A stretch of DNA of 64,000 bases from Lacrimispora sphenoides (GTDB lineage Bacteria; Bacillota; Clostridia; Lachnospirales; Lachnospiraceae). Of this stretch, positions 47,742-56,023 are shown in pieces. Within the stretch, counting starts at the first letter, position 1. Every line of letters starts with the position of its first letter. The stretch is from contig NZ_FOIP01000001.1 of the NCBI RefSeq assembly GCF_900105215.1, positions 434,001-498,000 of the forward strand, given 5' to 3'. Under the pieces are notes generated by a model. It had not been told where the DNA came from. It saw nothing but the letters and a program-made list of their open reading frames with translations, and made no database searches. A program made the position numbers and the translations under genes.

Positions 47742-48254
47742 CTATTCAGCATATGCATATAACGTATCTGTAACTGGAATCGATATTGTTTTGCTTGTTG
47801 CAATTGCACCACCTTCAAGATAAGTAGCCTTGAGAGTAAAGCTAATAGTGTATTTTGCTCTTGCTCCTTTATCTATCACACTTGCCGTTAATCTTGTATC
47901 CAAAGCTTCAAAAGACCAAAAGTCCGGATTAGGCGCCCCGTTGCTTGCTGGCGGGGGATTAAAAGTAAACTCATCTAACCGCGCTCCATAAGCACTCAGG
48001 ATTTCTCCAGAATTAAGATCATACGTGTAATTACCACTAAATTTGTAATCCACAGAAGCAGTGCCATATGAAGTTGATTTTGATTTTGTACCTGTTTGAT
48101 ATACGTGTTTTGATGCAGCTGCCTTTAGTTCTGCTCCCGTTTCCATGTTTGTGTTTAAACTAATTTCAGTATTAGCCATAGAAATTATACTACTACATAT
48201 TGTGATAGATGCAATGGCTCCAAGAGTTATAATAAAATTTGTTATTTTTTTCAT
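47742..48254 (-). CDS. Secreted beta-rich protein, 170 aa
   Basis: Signal peptide MKKITNFIITLGAIASITIC with cleavage probably after SMA near residue 27. The mature part looks beta-strand-rich (SVDYKFSGNYTYDLNSGEIL, KYTISFTLKATYLEGGAI). No family is recognised. It lies 12 nt upstream of its broken paralogue and behind a conserved cassette promoter. A bacteriocin-like or surface role is possible; the sequence does not prove either. Confidence 0.65.
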   Translation of the reverse strand: MKKITNFIITLGAIASITICSSIISMANTEISLNTNMETGAELKAAASKHVYQTGTKSKSTSYGTASVDYKFSGNYTYDLNSGEILSAYGARLDEFTFNPPPASNGAPNPDFWSFEALDTRLTASVIDKGARAKYTISFTLKATYLEGGAIATSKTISIPVTDTLYAYAE

Positions 48255-48332
48255 ACAATCCCCTTTCGTTAAATAAACTTATTTGCATGTAATCAAATTA
48301 ATTTTTCTGCACGAATAAAATGCAAATTTTAT

Positions 48333-48341
48333 TTACACCAT
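48333..48341 (-). other. Two-codon ORF in the leader of the secreted-protein gene
   Basis: On the minus strand AAGAAGGTGATTCCA precedes ATG GTG TAA. The leader at 50252-50260 has the same AAAGAGGTGATTCCA followed by ATG AAT TAA. These are either minimal upstream ORFs or fossil gene starts. Confidence 0.35.
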
Positions 48342-48431
48342 TGGAATCACCTTCTTTCAACATTTGTATCGCTCATATAAAAGAGCCAGTCTATATCAAA
48401 CCAGACCATTCAAGTATATTATGTCAATTGC

Positions 48432-48502
48432 ATCATACCACATTACCACTTCGAGTAAATGTTTTTGCAATTTTGGTCGCATTTTTCTTCCTAAGCGTTA
48501 AT
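48432..48502 (-). promoter_or_regulatory. Conserved cassette promoter block, copy 1
   Basis: The core at 48457-48502 (minus strand: TTAACGC, then AGGAAGAAAAA, then AAATTGCAAAAA and CATTTAC) is shared with 50417-50462 and 59170-59215. A -35 TTTACT (48454-48459), 16-bp spacer and -10 TATGAT (48432-48437) follow directly, so the shared block covers the activator position just upstream of the -35. Similarity continues weakly to 48566. Confidence 0.6.
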
Positions 48503-48566
48503 TATTTTCATTTAATTAAATACCGACTCTAATACAACAATTCCCGAAAATACTATACCTAATCTA

Positions 48567-48767
48567 TTAATATGGTTTAACTTCTACCTTCAGCAACGCA
48601 TCATAAATATGCTTTGGAATCTTATTCTTATATCTAGCAGCCATCAATAACACGTCAGCCTGTTTAAATTTTTTATATTCCTCAAACGCTTTTTCTGGTG
48701 TATCCCAATAAGACAATTTGATCAAATCTTTAGTGCCACATAATGTAACATCATAGTATTTATTCAT
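48567..48767 (-). pseudogene. 3' fragment of an HNH/AP2-like phage gene
   Basis: 66 codons, ending LSYWDTPEKAFEEYKKFKQA then KIPKHIYDALLKVEVKPY. It is about 80% identical to the C-terminus of the full-length copy at 50519-51046. No ribosome-binding site or N-terminal domain is present. The fragment stands immediately upstream of a cassette promoter block. Confidence 0.7.
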
Positions 48768-48795
48768 ACTTACATTATGATAATAATCCAGTAAA

Positions 48796-48834
48796 AGAAA
48801 AGGCCAGGAGCGTTAAACTCCTAGCCTTTTCTTA
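48796..48834 (-). terminator. Terminator of the toxin-immunity cassette
   Basis: AAAAGGC-CAGGAG and CTCCTA-GCCTTTT arms; on the minus strand the stem is followed by CTTTTACTGG. It lies beyond a short coding remnant (48878-48940, FSEDKIDALKGLIALSEP). Confidence 0.7.
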
Positions 48835-48942
48835 TAGTATCTTATGATGTATTTCTATTGTCTTGCAAAGCGTTCCATTTACGGCTCGGAAAGAGCAATA
48901 AGCCCTTTTAGGGCATCAATCTTATCTTCGCTAAACTTTATA

Positions 48943-49431
48943 TTACGTTAACAATTTCACGCCAGTAGAGTTTCTATATTTCAAAAATAATCCCTCCTGC
49001 GAAACCAATTTCTGTAATAGCTGAACAACTTCATCAGTTGGCCCATAAAAATTAACTGAAAATCCACCATTAATACTCATAAGAAACTGAGGCTCTGAAA
49101 AAAGAATCTGTACCGAAGAAAAATCTAATGATACAATCTTCTTTATTATATATGCTAATTTATCCGGAGAACTGTGCCGGATATTTACATCAAAAAAAAT
49201 CTCATACTCCATCTCAACAGGTCTTGAAGATTCAGTCAAATAAATCTCACTGTGAAAGAAATAAATCAACTTTAAAGCAATACGGGATATTTTTTCTGCA
49301 TATAAAGGAAGATAAGTGGTTTCGAAATATTCCTCTAATTCCAAAAAATGCACGTCAGATGTTTCATATGGGATAAAATCAATATAGTATAACTCATCTA
49401 ATTCTTGAAGTGATTCTATTATTTCATACAT
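48943..49431 (-). CDS. Probable immunity protein, 162 aa
   Basis: A small acidic soluble protein with no signal peptide, encoded 16 nt downstream of the toxin-like gene on the same strand. Size, acidity and gene order match immunity proteins of polymorphic toxin systems. The fold is not recognised (DKLAYIIKKIVSLDFSSVQI and SINGGFSVNFYG are visible). Confidence rests on context. Confidence 0.55.
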   Translation of the reverse strand: MYEIIESLQELDELYYIDFIPYETSDVHFLELEEYFETTYLPLYAEKISRIALKLIYFFHSEIYLTESSRPVEMEYEIFFDVNIRHSSPDKLAYIIKKIVSLDFSSVQILFSEPQFLMSINGGFSVNFYGPTDEVVQLLQKLVSQEGLFLKYRNSTGVKLLT

Positions 49432-49447
49432 AAAATATTATACCTCA

Positions 49448-50098
49448 TCAATCCGCAAGTACCTCCCCATTTTCTCCTAATGAAGCAACTCTTTTATCTT
49501 TTTTGTCTTTTAGCTTCCATTTTCTATCTCCATGACCGGCAGTATCTTTCTCAATCGTCCAGCCGCCTTTTTCTTTATAAGCAACTTTACCTTTTCCATT
49601 AACCTTTTGGTCAAATTTTCCCAAGTCCACATCCCCATTGTCATCTCTTACCCTTGCAGGAATTTTACCTTTTATTTTGGCGATTTTGCGAGCGTCAGAA
49701 TCATTAAGCCAATCAGTAATAGTGTTATATAACCATGAGCCTACTGCTATCGTTACGCCAGCTACGACTATAGCCCCTGTAGCAGCAATTGCAATCTCTC
49801 CAATTCCAGGAATAAAATATACTCCTGCCGCAATAGCCATTCGTGGTTGTATATCATTATTCGAACCACTTATTTCAATGGCCTGATTAAGTAAATTTGT
49901 AAATTCACCTTTTGTATAATATACGCCATTAATTATAACTCCATCTTTAGTTATAATAACGCTTCCGGAGGTCTTAGATTCACTCTGAAAACCAGAACTT
50001 GCAGTATAATTTTGAGCAAAAGCTGTAATACCTGAATTTATAGTCATTAAGCTTGCAAGTAAAAGGGCTATGTATTTTTTGTGGTTTCTTTTTTTCAT
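49448..50098 (-). CDS. Secreted toxin-like protein with a polymorphic-toxin-type C-terminus
   Basis: 216 aa. A signal peptide (about 1-28, ending AFAQ) is followed by a linker, then a strongly hydrophobic glycine/alanine-rich stretch (about 85-127) that could insert into a membrane. A very basic C-terminal domain (about 135-216) carries GGWTIEKDTAGHGDRKWKL and RVASLGENGEVL. That HG-x-x-x-W-K-L pattern resembles C-terminal domains of bacterial polymorphic toxins; the exact family is not certain. GGAGG precedes the ATG. The probable immunity gene follows. Confidence 0.6.
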   Translation of the reverse strand: MKKRNHKKYIALLLASLMTINSGITAFAQNYTASSGFQSESKTSGSVIITKDGVIINGVYYTKGEFTNLLNQAIEISGSNNDIQPRMAIAAGVYFIPGIGEIAIAATGAIVVAGVTIAVGSWLYNTITDWLNDSDARKIAKIKGKIPARVRDDNGDVDLGKFDQKVNGKGKVAYKEKGGWTIEKDTAGHGDRKWKLKDKKDKRVASLGENGEVLAD

Positions 50099-50251
50099 AT
50101 CATTACCTCCAAATTTTAGTTCTTTTTAGATGAAATTGCAATATTATTTCAATTCATAAGTTAAATTTTTTCTAATTTATTGTGCCTTAATTTCCCTCCT
50201 TTTTGATAGACTTTTTGTAAAAATGATTTTTAAAAAATCATGCTTGATTTT

Positions 50252-50260
50252 TTAATTCAT
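50252..50260 (-). other. Two-codon ORF in the toxin gene leader
   Basis: AAAGAGGTGATTCCA then ATG AAT TAA on the minus strand, matching 48333-48341 in setting and sequence. It is followed by a short AAAAATCA/TGATTTTT hairpin. Confidence 0.35.
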
Positions 50261-50416
50261 TGGAATCACCTCTTTCTACAAAAATAATAATATATAATTG
50301 CCTTATCTCCTTGAACAGAATTGTATTCAAAAAGACAATTATACTCACCTATAGTATTGGAAAATTAGTGTTGTCTAACACACAATGATGAATTATGCCA
50401 CAATTCTCTTCCAAAA

Positions 50417-50518
50417 AAATATTTTTGCAATTTCCGTGGTGCTTTTCTTCCTAGGCGTTAATTGTTTTTAAATTCAGATTCTAATACTACAATTTCTGTC
50501 ATTTACTATACTCACCAA
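50417..50518 (-). promoter_or_regulatory. Conserved cassette promoter block, copy 2
   Basis: The core at 50417-50462 matches the other two blocks, with a CATAAT-like -10 downstream. The wider 50099-50518 gap holds only this leader region. A GTGTT-AGAC-AACAC palindrome about 40 nt further downstream could be an operator. Confidence 0.5.
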
Positions 50519-51285
50519 TTAACATGGTTTCACTTCCACTTTCAGCAGAGCATCATAAACATACTTTGGAACCTTATTCCTATATTTAGCAGCCATAATC
50601 AAAATATCAGCCTGTTTAATCTTCTTATATTCCTCAAATGCTTCATCTGGTGTATCCCAATAAGACAATCTTATAACCTCATCATGCCCATACGGAGTAA
50701 TTTCCCCATAATACATTTTCATACTTGTGCTATACCTAACACCAAGAGGCAAGTCACTTGATTTTTTCCATTTAGGCATATTATGTTTCTTACAATTAGA
50801 CAGCATAGTATTAATCGTCTGCGGTAAAATACAGCATTTATTTGGAGCATATTCTGTGTTGCCAGGATACAATAAATCCTTATCAACTGCCATGGATTCC
50901 CCTTCACACTCATAGTAATTTGCATTGTACCATTCAACAAACGTTTCCTTGTCATTTAACCACTGGTCACACATTGTAGCCTTTTCATAATATGCACCAG
51001 AATTGCTTTCAGTTGTCCGATAGCAGCGATTATATATACCGTTCAAGCAGAAAGGGTATAATGTGCATTACCGCCTTTGTGCATATGGAAATATCCTCTA
51101 AGGTTATTTGTAAGTCTGCCATGATTTGAAATCCAGTAATTATATGTTTTGTTTACAAGTACAAATACTTCACCATCTGCAATCAGTTCTATACCGGATT
51201 TTTTTGTATCAAGAACCCTTTTATCCGCAATCGTGATATACTCTCTATATGATTTTCTTTCTTGTAATTTTTGTTTTTTGGTCAT
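50519..51285 (-). pseudogene. HNH/AP2-like phage endonuclease gene, split by a frameshift
   Basis: Two abutting frames make one recognisable protein. The first (51285-51043) has a NUMOD-like NYWISNHGRLTNNLRG. The second (51046-50519) has NGIYNRCYR, TMCDQWLN, MAVDKDLLYPGN, PLGVRYSTSMKMYYG and the WDTPDEAFEEYKKIK C-terminus typical of phage HNH/AP2 homing-type proteins. The frames overlap as TTGA at 51043-51046. Coupled translation from TTG cannot be excluded, but a single-base indel is simpler. Confidence 0.65.
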
Positions 51286-51368
51286 TGCTTAAATCTCCTT
51301 ACTTTTAGCATAATAAATGAGACAATACGAAAAACTCATACTGTCTCGTCACTCATTTCAATATTAAT

Positions 51369-52148
51369 TTACAAAGGGTCGTCTATACCCCACTGTGAAT
51401 TTTTAACCTTTGCTTCATCTGGAAACACTGATAAATCCAATAATTCACCTTGCTTCCACTCACCATCATATGTACCAATTATAGGCTTAAACTCTAATGA
51501 TTTATTATATTTTAAGCACTCGTTATATAAGTCATAGACCCCAACAAGATTATCCTTATATTTCTTTGCACCAGTACAGAATGCATTATACCTAAGTTTT
51601 ATCGATCTTCTGTCCAATTTCTCGCAAATATCTTCACTCTCAACCGAATTCGCATATCCTTGTGCTTCTGCAATAATATAATCTCTATCCACATATCTAC
51701 CATAAGAATTATTTATTTTATGATATGTACCGTCTGCCCTACGCTTTCTGTGCCTATATACATATATAAGTTGCATATTTTCCAATTGTCCCAGATAATC
51801 ATTTATAGTACGCTTACTGGCTCCCTAAGAAGCGGCCATATCATCTTGTGACATATGCCATTCTTTTGTTTGATTATTAATCGTTCCCATCAGGTATACA
51901 AAGAACACAAATACATTAAAAGGCTTATTGGATTCTGTAAATATCTTTTGCATTTCCCAAGATTTCACAATTACAAAATGTTCCTTTTCTGTATCAACTT
52001 CTAGTCCTTTGTTTGAAATTATGTAATTATCATTATTCTGATCTATGATTTCAATTAATTTTCTATCAGCAAGCGATTGAATACCTATCTTTATGTTATT
52101 ATATAAACGCCTATTCTTGTTACGAATATCAACCCATTTTCCAGTCAT
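51369..52148 (-). pseudogene. Winged-helix replication/regulatory protein with in-frame amber stop
   Basis: A 259-codon frame with one TAG at 51825-51827. Before it is WHMSQDDMAAS and after it GASKRTINDYLGQLENMQL, which join as a classical helix-turn-helix of phage or plasmid replication initiators. The C-terminal part (YVDRDYIIAEAQGYANS) is unrecognised. No good ribosome-binding site precedes the ATG at 52148. Confidence 0.6.
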
Positions 52149-52190
52149 CTCATATGCTATTAGAATTATTGATGTAGATACATAATCATG

Positions 52191-52322
52191 TTAGCTGCAA
52201 TGCAATCCATTCAGAACTGATAATACTGCCAACTCTTTTTCATCAAGTTCCACTGCCTTACTTATAAATAATTTCAACATAATAATTTCGTCCTTCCTTT
52301 GTCCTAGTTCATCTTCTTCCAT
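52191..52322 (-). CDS. Small ORF, 43 aa
   Basis: An acidic peptide (MEEDELGQRKDEIIMLKLF then ELDEKELAVLSVLNGLHCS) just upstream of the broken winged-helix gene. No clear ribosome-binding site. It may be a fragment. From 52323 to 52711 I see no gene. Confidence 0.25.
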   Translation of the reverse strand: MEEDELGQRKDEIIMLKLFISKAVELDEKELAVLSVLNGLHCS

Positions 52323-52711
52323 TACAGATGAATCATTTTACCCTTTTTATAAATCAAAGATTCAAGAAAATTGCTATGGCATCTAAACCGACTGTATCGG
52401 TTTTAATCACTCAAGCAAAAATTCGCTTCAACGCATAGCAAATAGGACGTTCCCAATTCTGGGAGCCTCCTTATAAGTCGTTCATATTCTATTTTTACTT
52501 ATTTTCATTCTTCATCAATGGGAATAAGTGTGCTGAATTGATTTAGGTTCCAATAGAACCTGACAAGCACATAGAATCTCATTGTGCAAAATTGCACCGT
52601 GAGTTAGAATTGACCAGCTTAGAATTAAGCCCGTCAAAATAGATTTATTCTCGAACTCTGATACTGGTTTTCTTTTACTTCCCACCAGTTAGGAATTACA
52701 AATACTGATTA

Positions 52712-52927
52712 TTACATATTATCCTTAAAATATTCAAACCTCATATATCCATTTCCACAATCTGTAGAGAAAAAGGGGGTATATGCTTTAGCTTCTATTT
52801 CCTTGTTTAATCTATCGTGATATGGCACGACAAGGTTCTTATCCGCTAAATCTTTCCTAGATACCATTTTAGCTTCATATACAACTTTCAACATAGCGCC
52901 ATAATTTACTCTGTCTTTTAACTCCAA
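52712..52927 (-). CDS. Small hypothetical protein, 71 aa
   Basis: MELKDRVNYGAMLKVVYEAK at the N-terminus; no family recognised. Starts at TTG 52927, 8 nt after AGGAGG. It lies 15 nt downstream of the cold-shock-like gene and probably shares its transcript. Confidence 0.5.
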   Translation of the reverse strand: MELKDRVNYGAMLKVVYEAKMVSRKDLADKNLVVPYHDRLNKEIEAKAYTPFFSTDCGNGYMRFEYFKDNM

Positions 52928-52942
52928 TATGTATACCTCCTA

Positions 52943-53164
52943 TTAATTCCTATTTTTAGCGTTTTCAGTTGAATCAATCACAATAACGTCTTTTGCATTA
53001 TAATCGCTTCTATCATTAGAAAAGGGGTTGAAAAATACCAAATATCCCGGTTGAATATGCTCACCGCTTAATTTTGATGCATGGATAAAATATGTTTTGT
53101 TATCCTCTCCACGAATAAAACCATATCTCTTTTCTTCAAAATATCTGGTCACTCTTCCAATCAT
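52943..53164 (-). CDS. Cold-shock-domain-like protein, 73 aa (copy 1)
   Basis: Starts GRVTRYFEEKRYGFIRGEDN, with the RNP1-like KRYGFI and an RNP2-like YFIHASKL, as in CspA-type OB folds that bind single-stranded nucleic acid. Its TAATG overlap with the HU-like gene shows coupling. Copy 2 at 54024-54266 is about 70% alike. Confidence 0.75.
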   Translation of the reverse strand: MIGRVTRYFEEKRYGFIRGEDNKTYFIHASKLSGEHIQPGYLVFFNPFSNDRSDYNAKDVIVIDSTENAKNRN

Positions 53165-53538
53165 TACTCTTCCCCTTTCAATCCATCAATTCCCCTTTTT
53201 AAGTTTTCGCTTAATCTTTCTTTTAATTGTTCCTTTAATATATCGCTAGTGCAAATGTTCAGTCTTGCGACTGTATATGAACTATCTTCTCCGCTCTCTT
53301 CTCTACTCTTCATTACCGGAAGTCCACAATGCACAGAATGTATGATATTGGGACGGATCGTGCCTACACCCTTAATACTAATCTTTCCACCATTTATTAA
53401 TGTTTCCATACATTCCTCTGCATACATTTTCAATACTTTTTCGATAGTCTTCCTGTTATATGTATTGTCCTCTCTTTTGTAGATTTGCTCTGTAGCTTTC
53501 TTAACAGTAAAGCCATGATCATGTGTTTTCTTATTCAT
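53164..53538 (-). CDS. HU/IHF-like DNA-binding protein
   Basis: 124 aa. KTIEKVLKMYAEECMETLIN then GGKISIKGVGTIRP is the helical core and first beta strand of the HU fold. The DNA-binding arm region is atypical (SVHCGLPVMKSREESGEDSS). Such proteins are frequent in conjugative and phage elements as architectural factors for recombination. Confidence 0.7.
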   Translation of the reverse strand: MNKKTHDHGFTVKKATEQIYKREDNTYNRKTIEKVLKMYAEECMETLINGGKISIKGVGTIRPNIIHSVHCGLPVMKSREESGEDSSYTVARLNICTSDILKEQLKERLSENLKRGIDGLKGEE

Positions 53539-53602
53539 TTTTAATTACCTCCTGTGATTTAATCTTTTCTTAATTTCATGCCATGTCTGCATTTATATTC
53601 TT

Positions 53603-54043
53603 CTAACCTCGTACAGAAAATCCTTCACTTTTCAAATATGCGGCTGCCAATCTCAAAAGTTCTCCATTGTCAACGGTATTTTCAATTGTGTCGTCCCATA
53701 CATGAGGAGTGTTATTCCCCACATCTAAACCGCCATGTAAACCTTGATTTGCCCATGTAGCAACCTGATAACCAGTAGCAGCAACATAACTATCCATTGA
53801 GTCATAATCGATATATACAGATGCTACTACCTTGTTTCCAACTCTCTTAGGCTCAATTTTTACCGCCGAATAAAGAAAGTTATATGCTCTTCTGTAATAC
53901 TCTGGATCATAGCTGTTGTAATATTCTTGCAAGAAGTAATTCAAGGTTTGATAGACTCTTTCTTCCATCTCATTAACCATTCCTAGCATAGCCGGTTGTA
54001 AAGCAGCAGCCAATTCATTCATATTACTTACCCTTTTTGCCAT
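53603..54043 (-). CDS. Phage HK97-gp10-like tail-component protein
   Basis: 146 aa from ATG 54043 (GGGAG 9-10 nt upstream). A conserved N-terminal amphipathic part (MNEMEERVYQTLNYFLQEYY-type) precedes YRRAYNFLYSAVKIEPK, TGYQVATWANQGLHGG and HVWDDTIE, as in small neck/tail proteins of clostridial phages. It overlaps the end of the cold-shock-like gene by 20 nt. It is an isolated morphogenesis gene here. Confidence 0.65.
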   Translation of the reverse strand: MAKRVSNMNELAAALQPAMLGMVNEMEERVYQTLNYFLQEYYNSYDPEYYRRAYNFLYSAVKIEPKRVGNKVVASVYIDYDSMDSYVAATGYQVATWANQGLHGGLDVGNNTPHVWDDTIENTVDNGELLRLAAAYLKSEGFSVRG

Positions 54044-54266
54044 ATCTGTTATTTCTCCCGTTCCTCTCTGTGGCTTCAATCACTGAAATATTCATAGCTT
54101 TGTTATCTGCTCTATCGTCGGAATACACATCGAAATATACCAAATAACCACGTTCAACTTGCTCACCGTTTAACTTTGAGTTATGAATAAAATACGTCTG
54201 ATTATTCTCACCACGAATGAAACCATACCCCTTGTCTTCAAAATACTTTGTTACTCTTCCAAACAT
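54024..54266 (-). CDS. Cold-shock-domain-like protein, 80 aa (copy 2)
   Basis: GRVTKYFEDKGYGFIRGENN and TYFIHNSKL identify the same OB-fold family as copy 1, with a basic tail (RNGRNNRYGKKGK) suited to nucleic-acid binding. First gene of the right-hand block of element 1. Confidence 0.75.
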   Translation of the reverse strand: MFGRVTKYFEDKGYGFIRGENNQTYFIHNSKLNGEQVERGYLVYFDVYSDDRADNKAMNISVIEATERNGRNNRYGKKGK

Positions 54267-54489
54267 TGCCTGTCCTCCATATTTTTATTTTGTGTCACTA
54301 TAAAATTACTGTTTGCTAGTATCATATGTTAGTGCCGTTATAAATGCCCCTCTGACGCACCAGAATGTCCATATAAGCATCTGAAGCTATGGGAGGGGGA
54401 TATTGCATTTGCAATTTAAGGCACTAAAATAAGCCCACATACTCATATTTTACATACAAGCATATAGACTTATTTAGATGTCCAAATTG

Positions 54490-54511
54490 ATAATGGGGCA
54501 ATAATGGGTCA
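54490..54511. promoter_or_regulatory. Arm-type repeats near the right end of element 1
   Basis: ATAATGGG at 54490 and 54501, 11 bp apart, matching the three copies beside the integrase at the left end. Such repeats at both ends fit integrase arm sites. The rest of 54267-54568 shows no gene. Confidence 0.5.
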
Positions 54512-54568
54512 AATCGATCATTGCCTATGTCTAATCGTTGATTATACGTTGTTTTTTTGATAATTAAC

Positions 54569-54596
54569 CGTAGGTTCGATTCCTATCAGGTGCATT
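54569..54596 (+). repeat. Attachment site, junction between element 1 and element 2
   Basis: Repeats the tRNA-Arg T-arm and 3' end with one mismatch. Sequence beyond it resembles that beyond the tRNA (an AAGCCTTATTTTATAAGGA hairpin shared), so a second related element starts here. No 5' part of a tRNA is present. Confidence 0.8.
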
Positions 54597-54692
54597 TTTT
54601 ATTTGTCAATTTTTATTCCTTTAAAAGCCTTATTTTATAAGGACTTTCTCGTATTTTTCAGCTTTTCGCTAATCCTTAATTTCCCGGATTTA

Positions 54693-54755
54693 ACTGGTTT
54701 CTACTGATTTTTACTGAAAGATAAGTGGTCAGTTTTGTGGTCAGATAAGTGGTCA
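54693..54755. promoter_or_regulatory. Phased binding-site array, element 2
   Basis: ACTG at 54693, 54703 and 54713 (10 bp apart), then GTGGTCA at 54725, 54737 and 54749 (12 bp apart). Equivalent in position to the array at 40463-40546, but the second motif differs (GTGGTCA instead of ATGGGKC). Confidence 0.55.
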
Positions 54756-54766
54756 AGAAACCATCT

Positions 54767-55950
54767 CTAAACCTTAGTGATACCAGACATTACATCTGTC
54801 ATCTGATCATTCAAAAAGTGGATATATGTGCTGTATGTAGTATTGATAGCGGCGTGTCCTAAGAGTTTACTGACAACACTTATCTCTGTTCCGGCTTTTA
54901 ACAGCCTAAAAGCAAATGTATGCCTGAGTGCATGAATCGTATAATCCTCCGCCCCGCTGCCTCAAGAACACTTTTAAACGTTCTCAAAATATTTCGTTCA
55001 GAAACATAACCACCATCAGCAGTACCTGCTACATAATCCGTTTTAATCTTCTTTCTTCTATTATAATCCTGTATCTGCATTAGAAGAGATACCGCCATGT
55101 CATTCAAAGGTATCAGCCGATTTCCCTATTCCGTTTTCGTAATATCACTGAAGGTCTTCTTTTGCTTTCCCACAACAGAACCGCTTTTGTCTCGTTCTTT
55201 CGCTTTAGTCAAGGTTTCATTTACCCTTAAAGTCCTCTTATCAAAATCAATATCTTGCCATTCCAAAGTCAAAGCTTCACCAATTCTCATTCCAGTGTTT
55301 AAAATCAGCAGCAGGACAGGCATATGCTTAAAGAACTGATTATTACTCTCCCGTAATGTATTATTAAACTCATACATTTTGTCAGTAATAACTTCTGGAA
55401 GAATTTCTGTCTTTTTTGTTTTTACTTTCATGTTTCGTTCAATTGGCAATTGTACAGCATGGCAAGGATAAAAGGCTATCTTCTGAAAGCTATAAGCATA
55501 CTGGAATACTCCTTTTACAAATTCATAATGCTTCTTAACAGTAGAATACGCCTTTGTAGCTGATAAATCATTTTTCATGACCTGAATATCCTCTGTGGAC
55601 ACACTTCCAAGTTGAATACGGCCTATGTAATTACAAACAATATTGTATGTCTGCTCAAGACGGTCATATGATACCTGCTTTAATATAGGATATTTTACTG
55701 TTCTCATCCAAAATTCTGCATAGTCGCGAAAGGATGTGGCTTCTGCTTTTACAGTATATTTTGTCCTGTCCTCATTATATTCCTTAATTTTACGTTTAAG
55801 TTCTCTTTCAGTTTTAGCAGTAAATGACTTGTATAGTGCCTTTCCGTCTGTTCTTTTTCCTGCTACATAGCGGTATTCTTATCGTCCATCCTTCCTTAAT
55901 CTTGTTGAACCTTCACCTTTATCTCTTCTTTTTGTTTGCATATCGCTCAT
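54767..55950 (-). pseudogene. Broken tyrosine integrase of element 2
   Basis: Collinear with the intact integrase at 40557-41738. Three lesions are visible: TAA in place of Tyr23 (near 55880), TAG in place of Ser274 (near 55124), and a one-base frameshift near 54950 before the HALRH box. Catalytic motifs are still readable after the shift (ALRHTFAFRLL, LLGHAAI, TYIHF). Confidence 0.9.
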
Positions 55951-56023
55951 TATATCGAATCCTTTCCAAAATAATAGAGCATAGACAATCAATTTGACTA
56001 TGCTCATATTTTATCAAAATAAG

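Noticed and set aside
51043..51046. Programmed frameshift or reinitiation in the HNH/AP2-like gene
   Set aside because: The TTGA overlap could permit reinitiation, but there is no ribosome-binding site or slippery sequence, and truncated copies nearby show this family is decaying.
54569..54600. A second tRNA-Arg gene
   Set aside because: Only the T-arm and 3' end are present, with an acceptor mismatch. There is no D-arm or anticodon arm, so it is an attachment-site copy.
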